Below are positions 58,769 to 64,000 of a stretch of DNA of 64,000 nt, piece by piece. A program made the position numbers and the translations under genes. The notes beneath the pieces are model-generated. The model had not been told where the DNA came from. It saw only the letters and a list, made by a program, of their open reading frames with translations, and ran no database searches. Numbering within the stretch: the first letter of the stretch is position 1; every line of letters begins with the position of its first letter. The stretch comes from Candidatus Saccharimonadota bacterium (GTDB taxonomy: Bacteria; Patescibacteriota; Saccharimonadia; Saccharimonadales; Saccharimonadaceae): NCBI GenBank assembly GCA_017404935.1, contig JAFRBI010000002.1:26714-90713 (forward strand), read 5' to 3'.

Positions 58769-59281
58769 ATGGCAGAAAAAAAGAAAATGAATAAAGGCGT
58801 TATTGCAGGTATCTGCTTCGTAGTGGTTGCAGCGATTGCAGCAATTGTCGCCGTAGTGGTAATTAATCTTACCAAATTTAATATTGTAGGTTCATATAAA
58901 ATCAGTGCGGTTCTTGATGCCGATGGCAACGAAACTCAAGATTCACTTAGCATGCTAAAAGCATTTGGCATGGACTATGCAATTGAATTTAAAGCTGATA
59001 ACACTGGTGTGTTCAAGATTACTATGAACTCTGATACGATGGGTTCTTTAGTGCAATCGCTTGCAAATGCTTTTACTAGCGATGACGAAACTGTGAATAC
59101 TGGCGACATTAGCTCCAGCATTCCTAGTGAAACTAACATTGATTTTACTTATGATGACAAGAAAATCAAAATGTCTTCATCTAGCTTCAGCACTGCTTCG
59201 GAAGTAGATTACGAAGTAAAAGATGGTGCCGTAATTCTCAATTACAATGGCGAAAAGATGAAATTTACCAAAGAACAATAA
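58769..59281 (+). CDS. Membrane-anchored lipocalin-like orphan protein
   Basis: A 170-residue protein with a Lys-rich start and one membrane helix (about 10-32), followed by an extracellular beta-rich domain: FNIVGSYKISAVLDADGNETQDSLSMLKAFGMDYAIEFKADNTGVFKI ... DYEVKDGAVILNYNGEKMKFTKEQ. The order GxYK...LEFKADNTG...G(A)VILNYNGEKMKF resembles lipocalin-like (DUF4923/5640-type) domains. AAAGGAGC precedes the ATG, and a strong terminator follows. Function unknown. Confidence 0.65.
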   Translation: MAEKKKMNKGVIAGICFVVVAAIAAIVAVVVINLTKFNIVGSYKISAVLDADGNETQDSLSMLKAFGMDYAIEFKADNTGVFKITMNSDTMGSLVQSLANAFTSDDETVNTGDISSSIPSETNIDFTYDDKKIKMSSSSFSTASEVDYEVKDGAVILNYNGEKMKFTKEQ

Positions 59282-59294
59282 TCGTAAGTAAAAG

Positions 59295-59326
59295 CGCTCT
59301 CGGTTTGATACCGAGGGCGTTTTTTG
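59295..59326 (+). terminator. Intrinsic terminator
   Basis: CGCTCTCGGT (59295-59304), TTGAT loop, ACCGAGGGCG (59310-59319), then TTTTTT. Ten pairs with one G-U. Confidence 0.9.
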
Positions 59327-59339
59327 GTATAATAAATAT

Positions 59340-60764
59340 ATGCGGAAAAAGTCCGACCATATTTTGCGATTAGCGCTGTTAATTGGTGATGGGTTGATGT
59401 TGATTTTGTCGCTTGCACTGTCGTATTTTATACGAGTGCACGTAGATCCACGCCCATATATGTTTGAATCGCAATTGGCGGAATTTACACTTGAAATTGT
59501 GTGGCTAGTGCCGATTATGTGGGTGATTTTGGCGGCGCTTGGGCTCTATAAAAAATCAGTGTTTTTAAATAAATCGCGTCTTCCGGAAGTAGGGAAGGTA
59601 TTTCTGGCGGCTGTGCTTTCGGTGGCAGCTTTGATTGTTTATGATTTCTTTGCGGGCAAAAATCTCTTTCCAGTGAGGGTGATTGCTCTTCTTGCGGTTG
59701 GGTTTTCATTTGTGTTTTTGATGATTGAAAGGATTTTGATAATTTTTATCGCGCGGCAAATTTTTAAAAATAATTATGGCGTGAAAAAAGTTTTGGTGAT
59801 CGGAAATAACAAAAATACTGAGTATTTGGTAGATTTTATTACTTCTACACCAGAGTCTGGTTATCGTTTGGCAGCTGTGGTGGCAAGCCATAAATATATT
59901 CCCGCAGATGTAAAAACGCATCAATATTCATCTCTTAAAGAGGCTCTTAAAAAAGTAAAAGTAGATGTGATTTTTCAAACCGATGAAAAGGATACAGAAT
60001 ATGTTTATAAGCAGGCGGTGAATCGGCATCTTTTGTATTATTTTGTGCCGTCTGAAACAGAGCTTTCGTCGCATTTTGGGGAACTAGAACTCGTTGGTAA
60101 TACGCCGGCAGTTTTGGTGAAATTGACGCCACTTTCTGGAGGTTGGGCCGTAGTAAAAAGAGTATTTGATATTCTATTTTCGGTAGTGGCATTGGTGCTT
60201 GCGGCAATTCCAATGCTGATTGTATTCTTGATTTTGAAAATTAGAAATCCGAAAGCGCCGGCGATTTTTAAGTCCGAAAGGCTTACGCGCTACAACCGCA
60301 AATTTAAGTGTTATAAATTCCGTTCGATGAAGCCAGAATGGAGCGGGATGACACCAGAAGAAGCATTTATCAAAATGGGCAAGAGAGAATTAATTAAAAA
60401 ATATCGCAAAAACGGTGACTTTCTAAAAGACGATCCGAGAATTACTGGGTTTGGAAAATTTATTCGCCGGACGTCACTCGATGAACTTCCACAACTATTT
60501 AATATATTAAAAGGCGACATTTCTTTGATTGGGCCGAGAGCTTTGATTCCGGGCGAGCTTGAAGATTATGGTGATAGGTCGTTGATTCTTACGGTGAAGT
60601 CTGGTTTAACTGGCTTTGCGCAAGTGTCTGGCAGAAGAAATATCTCATTTGAAGAACGTCGGGCGCTCGATATTTATTATGTAATGAATTGGTCGCTTTT
60701 GCTTGATACGCAGATTTTCTTTAGGACGATTGCGGCGGTATTTCGTGGGGAAGGAGCCAAATAA
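59340..60764 (+). CDS. Polyprenyl-phosphate sugar transferase (long form, WbaP/EpsE-like)
   Basis: A 474-residue initiating transferase. Four N-terminal helices (about 10-130) and a Rossmann-like middle domain (about 145-250, VKKVLVIGNNKNTEYLV) precede the catalytic domain: helix 275-300, KAPAIFKSERLTRYNRKFKCYKFRSM, RRTSLDELPQLFNILKGDISLIGPRAL and SGLTGFAQVSGRRN. It loads the first sugar phosphate on the lipid carrier. It is the second such gene in the window, so two glycans may be made. TATAAT (59328-59333) is six bases before the ATG (leaderless). The next gene follows directly. Confidence 0.93.
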   Translation: MRKKSDHILRLALLIGDGLMLILSLALSYFIRVHVDPRPYMFESQLAEFTLEIVWLVPIMWVILAALGLYKKSVFLNKSRLPEVGKVFLAAVLSVAALIVYDFFAGKNLFPVRVIALLAVGFSFVFLMIERILIIFIARQIFKNNYGVKKVLVIGNNKNTEYLVDFITSTPESGYRLAAVVASHKYIPADVKTHQYSSLKEALKKVKVDVIFQTDEKDTEYVYKQAVNRHLLYYFVPSETELSSHFGELELVGNTPAVLVKLTPLSGGWAVVKRVFDILFSVVALVLAAIPMLIVFLILKIRNPKAPAIFKSERLTRYNRKFKCYKFRSMKPEWSGMTPEEAFIKMGKRELIKKYRKNGDFLKDDPRITGFGKFIRRTSLDELPQLFNILKGDISLIGPRALIPGELEDYGDRSLILTVKSGLTGFAQVSGRRNISFEERRALDIYYVMNWSLLLDTQIFFRTIAAVFRGEGAK

Positions 60765-61874
60765 ATGGCTCGCAAAATGAAAGTTGCGATTGTTTGCGAC
60801 TGGCTAACTAATGTAGGTGGTGCTGAAAAGGTGTTACTTGAAATTCACCATTTGTTTCCAAAGGCGCCGATTTATACATCTAAATATTCTCCACGCAAAA
60901 TTACTTGGTTTCGTGATGCTGACGTGAGGACGGGATGGCTTCAGATTTTTCCAGGTTTTATGAGGCGAATTTTGGGGGTTCTTAGAGTTCGCTGGTTTTC
61001 ACGCTTAGATTTAACTGAATATGATTTGGTAATTTCGGTGACGGGAGCAGAAGCCAAGTGCGTGCGACGTTTGAAGCCGGGGGCGAAACATATTTCGTAT
61101 TGCCACGTGCCAACGCAGTATTATTGGCAGCTTTATGATACTTATATTAAAAATCCAGGTTTTGGAATTTTTAACCCGGTGGTTAGGTTTTTCTTTAAAC
61201 TTTTAGTGAAGCCTTTAAGAAAAGCAGATTTTGAAGCGGCACAGCACGTGGATGAGTTTATTACAATTTCTGATTATGCTAAGAGCTTGATTTCTAAGTA
61301 TTATAAGAGGGAAGCTACGGTGATTCACCCGCCGGTGGAGGTGGAAGCGTTTAAATATAAGGATGGGGAAGCAAAAGACTATTATATGGTGACTTCTAGA
61401 CAGGTGAACTGGAAACGGTTGGACTTGGCGGTGAGAGCGTGTAGAGAATTAAAGAAGGAACTTTTAGTGGTAGGGGAAGGGCCAGAACACGCGCGACTTG
61501 TAAAAATAGCATCAAATAGCGAATTTGTCAAATTCTTGCCACTTTTAGGGAGGGAAGAATTGGCTGATCTTTTGGCAGAGGCAAAGGGCTACATCTTCCC
61601 TTCAATGGAGCCGTTTGGAATTGCGCCGGTTGAGGCTTTGTCCGCTGGTTGCCCAGTAATTGCATTTAGCGAAGGTGGTGCGCTCGACTATATTAATAAC
61701 GGTAAAAATGGAATTTTGTTTGATAAGCAAACTACGGGTGCTTTAAAGGACGCGATTTTGAAATTTGAAAAGAAAAAATTCGATCGGAAGGAAGTTTCTG
61801 AAAGCGCAAGGGAATTTAGCGTTTCGAGATTTGACCGTGAAATGAAGGAGTTTGTAGATGAAAAAGCTGTATAA
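60765..61874 (+). CDS. Family 4 glycosyltransferase
   Basis: A 369-residue GT-B enzyme. KVAIVCDWLTNVGGAEKVLLEIHHLFP at the start with the glycine-rich acceptor loop, KHISYCHVPTQYYW, then FIFPSMEPFGIAPVEALSAGCPVIAFSEGGALDYI near the end with the EPFGIAPVE nucleotide-sugar motif. It extends the lipid-linked sugar made by the preceding transferase, to which it is joined without a gap. It overlaps the ligase-like gene by 17 bases. AAGGAGCC lies before the ATG within the previous gene. Confidence 0.94.
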   Translation: MARKMKVAIVCDWLTNVGGAEKVLLEIHHLFPKAPIYTSKYSPRKITWFRDADVRTGWLQIFPGFMRRILGVLRVRWFSRLDLTEYDLVISVTGAEAKCVRRLKPGAKHISYCHVPTQYYWQLYDTYIKNPGFGIFNPVVRFFFKLLVKPLRKADFEAAQHVDEFITISDYAKSLISKYYKREATVIHPPVEVEAFKYKDGEAKDYYMVTSRQVNWKRLDLAVRACRELKKELLVVGEGPEHARLVKIASNSEFVKFLPLLGREELADLLAEAKGYIFPSMEPFGIAPVEALSAGCPVIAFSEGGALDYINNGKNGILFDKQTTGALKDAILKFEKKKFDRKEVSESAREFSVSRFDREMKEFVDEKAV

Positions 61875-63300
61875 ATACCTATTATATATACTGCCGCTTG
61901 CACTGATTTTTTCTTATTTCCCTGTGATTTCTTTGGGTTCAAACGAAACGATGAATTTTGAACTTTCTTTACCACTTTTGTGGCTGGTGGTGTTTGATGT
62001 TATTTCCCTTGTAATGGTTTGTAAAAAATACCGTAAAGAACTGTTTACTAAGGTGTTTGGGAGTGTGTTGTGGTGGCTCTTCCCACTTTTTGCGCTCGTT
62101 AGCGTTTGTTGGTCTCTTAATGTTACGCGTGGTATTTTGACGGTTGGGGTGATGTGGGCACTGTTTTTTGCGGTGGTGTTTTTGTGGGACTTACGTAAAA
62201 ATTTGGATGATAAATTTTGGAAAGTTTTTTGGCGATGGTTTTTTGGTTCTGCCCTGTTTGCTTGTTTATGGTGCGTAGTTCAATGTATTTTGGATGTTTC
62301 GGGAGTTTCTCAAGAGGCTTCGCTTCTCTGCGATGGGTGTGTTTATCAAATGTTTGGCTTCCCGCACCCCAATGGGTTTGCAATAGAGCCGCAGTTTATG
62401 GGAAATTTGCTTCTTGCGCCGATAATGGTGGTAGCCACTATTTTTTGCCAATCTTCGAGCCGCGTCGCCGTCGCCCATCGCCATGGGTACGGCGCGCTTA
62501 TACTCGCGCTGCCGCGCTCCGTAATCTCTCAGATTTGGCAAAAAACCAGTGGCCTACTATTATTTGTTTTTCTATCTACACTATTCCTGACATTTTCGCG
62601 GGGGGCGATTTATGCGTGTGTAGTGGGGCTTGTTGTGATGCTGATTTTTGTGCGGCCAAAGTTAAAACAAATTTTTATAACTTTGGGAATTTTTGCAGCA
62701 GCGTTTTTGTTTACTTTGAATTTGCAAGGCGTTTTAACTGCTTCTTCCCCTACTTCTGATACTTATGTAGATGGGGTGGCGAAGGTCTTGAACCATTTGT
62801 CGCTTGGCATAATTGACGTGAGGGGTGGGGAAAAAGTGCCAGAGGGAAGTGGTGAAACTACCCCTGTTGAACCTGTGGAAAACTCTGAGGCACCTGTGGA
62901 AAACTCTATTTATAGTGGTTACGTGGAAGAATCTACAGATACCAGAGTAAGGTTAGCTTCGGCAGCGATAGAAATTTGGCATCAAGATTTTAAAACAGCT
63001 CTTGTGGGCGTGGGCGTTGGCGGTGCTGGGCAGGCATTATATAATAATGGTTTTTCTCCTGCGCCAAAGGAAATCGTGCAAAATGAATATGCAGAGATTT
63101 TGCTTGAAACTGGGGTGATTGGTATTTCCCTATTTGCTTTGATTGTGATTTTGGCGATTAGAGTGATGCTAAAAAACCGAAAATTTGCCGGGCTTTTGAT
63201 TGCCCTTTTGGCAGCGTATGGGGTAACACTGCTCTTCTTCTCTGGTCTTCCGAATGCATTAAATATTGTGTTGATTCCTGCTTTGTTAGTATTATTATGA
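61858..63300 (+). CDS. O-antigen ligase/polymerase-like membrane protein
   Basis: A 480-residue protein with about ten membrane helices. LFLTFSRGAIYACVVGLVVMLIF is the SRGA motif of the Wzy/WaaL family. A large outside loop (about 300-360) holds a Pro/Glu/Val repeat (PVEPVENSEAPVENS), and ALVGVGVGGAGQALYNNGF plus QNEYAEILLETGVIGI match the family's conserved loop and end. Codons from about 192 to 233 come from a palindromic element inserted in frame, giving an odd GC-rich stretch (SSSRVAVAHRHGYGALILAL). It ends the second glycan cluster. Confidence 0.85.
   Translation: MKKLYKYLLYILPLALIFSYFPVISLGSNETMNFELSLPLLWLVVFDVISLVMVCKKYRKELFTKVFGSVLWWLFPLFALVSVCWSLNVTRGILTVGVMWALFFAVVFLWDLRKNLDDKFWKVFWRWFFGSALFACLWCVVQCILDVSGVSQEASLLCDGCVYQMFGFPHPNGFAIEPQFMGNLLLAPIMVVATIFCQSSSRVAVAHRHGYGALILALPRSVISQIWQKTSGLLLFVFLSTLFLTFSRGAIYACVVGLVVMLIFVRPKLKQIFITLGIFAAAFLFTLNLQGVLTASSPTSDTYVDGVAKVLNHLSLGIIDVRGGEKVPEGSGETTPVEPVENSEAPVENSIYSGYVEESTDTRVRLASAAIEIWHQDFKTALVGVGVGGAGQALYNNGFSPAPKEIVQNEYAEILLETGVIGISLFALIVILAIRVMLKNRKFAGLLIALLAAYGVTLLFFSGLPNALNIVLIPALLVLL
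62431..62557. repeat. Branched palindromic element 4, inside a coding gene
   Basis: Outer arms: GTAGCCACTATTTTTTGCCA at 62431 on, inverted at 62536-62557 with three small indels. Inside are CCCAT/ATGGG and GCGCG/CGCGC hairpins in a GC-rich core. The reading frame passes through all of it. Confidence 0.75.
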
Positions 63301-63313
63301 TATTACCCCTGTT

Positions 63314-63340
63314 TTAGCACTCTTGACAGGATAGTGCCAG
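63314..63340 (+). promoter_or_regulatory. CIRCE operator 1 of dnaK
   Basis: TTAGCACTC, nine bases, TAGTGCCAG. The right arm is imperfect. Its spacer contains the -35 box TTGACA. Confidence 0.85.
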
Positions 63341-63351
63341 TTTGCTATAAT
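63323..63351 (+). promoter_or_regulatory. dnaK promoter
   Basis: TTGACA (63323-63328), 17 bases, extended -10 TGCTATAAT ending at 63351. It lies between the two CIRCE operators, overlapping the first. Confidence 0.9.
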
Positions 63352-63361
63352 TAGAGGTAGA

Positions 63362-63388
63362 TTAGCACTCGGGCTTAATGAGTGCTAG
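63362..63388 (+). promoter_or_regulatory. CIRCE operator 2 of dnaK
   Basis: TTAGCACTC, nine bases, GAGTGCTAG: one mismatch from consensus. It lies just downstream of the transcription start. Confidence 0.94.
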
Positions 63389-63414
63389 AATAAATAACAA
63401 AGGAGTAATAAAAT

Positions 63415-64000
63415 ATGAGCAAAATTATTGGTATTGACCTTGGTACAACTAACTCGGCATTTGCCTATATGGTAGCCGGTAAACCAGAGGTGATTACAAA
63501 CGCTGAAGGCGATAGAACTACTCCATCTGTAGTGGCAGTAACCAAAAAAGGTGATAGATTGGTTGGTAAAGTGGCACAGCGTCAGCGTGTAACTAACCCA
63601 AAAAACACCATTTATGGTATTAAACGTTTGATTGGTCGTAAATTTACTGATAAAGAAGTCCAAAAAGATCTAGAAATCAGCCCATACAAAATTGTGAAAA
63701 AAGGTTCTGGTGTGGCCGTAGAAATGGATGGTAAAGAATACACTCCAGAAGAAATTTCTGCGATGGTGCTTTCAAAAATCAAGGCCGATGCTGAGGCATT
63801 TCTTGGTGAAAAGGTAACCGAAGCTATTATTACGGTGCCTGCTTACTTTGATGATTCTCAACGTCAAGCTACCAAAGATGTTGGTAAAATTGCTGGTCTT
63901 GAAGTTAAAAGAATTATTAACGAGCCAACGGCTGCTGCTCTTGCTCATGGGCTAGAGTCTAAAAAAGATGAAAAAATCGCAGTATTTGACCTTGGTGGTG
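63415..64000 (+). CDS. dnaK: Chaperone DnaK (3' end beyond window)
   Basis: The first 195 residues of Hsp70. The nucleotide-binding domain begins [17 protein letters not shown] (phosphate 1 loop), with [45 protein letters not shown] and the phosphate 2 loop VFDLGG at the window end. AAAGGAG precedes the ATG. Two CIRCE operators and a consensus promoter control it. It is not beside dnaJ or grpE here; dnaJ is 42 kb away with its own CIRCE. Confidence 0.98.
   Translation, partial: MSKIIGIDLGTTNSAFAYMVAGKPEVITNAEGDRTTPSVVAVTKKGDRLVGKVAQRQRVTNPKNTIYGIKRLIGRKFTDKEVQKDLEISPYKIVKKGSGVAVEMDGKEYTPEEISAMVLSKIKADAEAFLGEKVTEAIITVPAYFDDSQRQATKDVGKIAGLEVKRIINEPTAAALAHGLESKKDEKIAVFDLGG

Noticed and set aside
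1..64000. UGA recoding as in SR1/Gracilibacteria
   Set aside because: Several clear genes end in TGA and no in-frame TGA interrupts conserved proteins.
1..64000. CRISPR array, insertion sequence transposase or rRNA genes
   Set aside because: No regularly spaced repeats, no DDE or HUH transposase and no rRNA motifs were seen.

Overview
The window looks like chromosome from a small, AT-rich member of the Candidate Phyla Radiation, most likely a Candidatus Saccharibacteria (TM7) relative. That is an inference from gene content: a minimal VirB2/PrgI/VirB4/VirB6-like secretion or pilus system with several short paralogous pilin-like proteins, a ComF competence protein, many small orphan membrane proteins and a dense surface-polysaccharide repertoire. 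TGA is used as a normal stop (GtrA, virB4, DUF362 genes), so the code is standard. Promoters are very regular (TTGACA, 17 bp, TATAAT), and at least fourteen genes start exactly six bases after the -10 box, which implies widespread leaderless mRNAs.

Region by region. 1-8800: galE and GtrA (sugar modification), uvrA, a methyltransferase, groES-groEL under a CIRCE operator, a TetR-like regulator, two orphan genes and tRNA-Ser. 8800-20700: VirB2-like pilins, comF, hsp20, then a large VirB6-like membrane protein, PrgI, a VirB4 N-terminal-like protein, the VirB4 ATPase and a secreted lysozyme-like/NlpC-like hydrolase. Together these look like one envelope-spanning secretion, pilus or DNA-uptake machine. 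20700-27000: CIRCE-controlled zinc-finger-less DnaJ, a FISUMP-domain surface protein, an ORF6N protein, RNase Y and a sugar transferase. 27000-41200: a short independent RNA, a NYN nuclease, a capsule cluster (glycosyltransferases, TagF-like transferase, polymerase, flippase), the LCP/BY-kinase/PHP-phosphatase set, TspO, DUF362 and a nuclease-like protein.

41200-50700 is an accessory island. It holds a structured leader, an odd class II tRNA with a CCA (Trp) anticodon, tRNA fragments, tRNA-Lys with a serine recombinase whose C-terminus is read antisense through the tRNA, a three-way-junction RNA ahead of a tandem-repeat protein, two HTH paralogues, a recombinase remnant, an amber-interrupted gene, and a ClpP-fold SDH_sah-type protease. 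50700-58100 carries surface beta-helix proteins, a guanine deaminase-like enzyme, a frameshifted restriction-modification enzyme with a CT repeat at the break, and a Panacea-type toxin-antitoxin pair. 58100-64000: a CmpB-like membrane protein, an initiating sugar transferase, a GT4 glycosyltransferase, an O-antigen-ligase-like protein with a palindromic element inserted in frame, and dnaK behind two CIRCE operators.

The most unusual signals are the Leu-like tRNA with a Trp anticodon, the structured RNAs on the island, the family of branched palindromic repeats (one inside a coding gene), and the exact TATAAT-N6-ATG start architecture.
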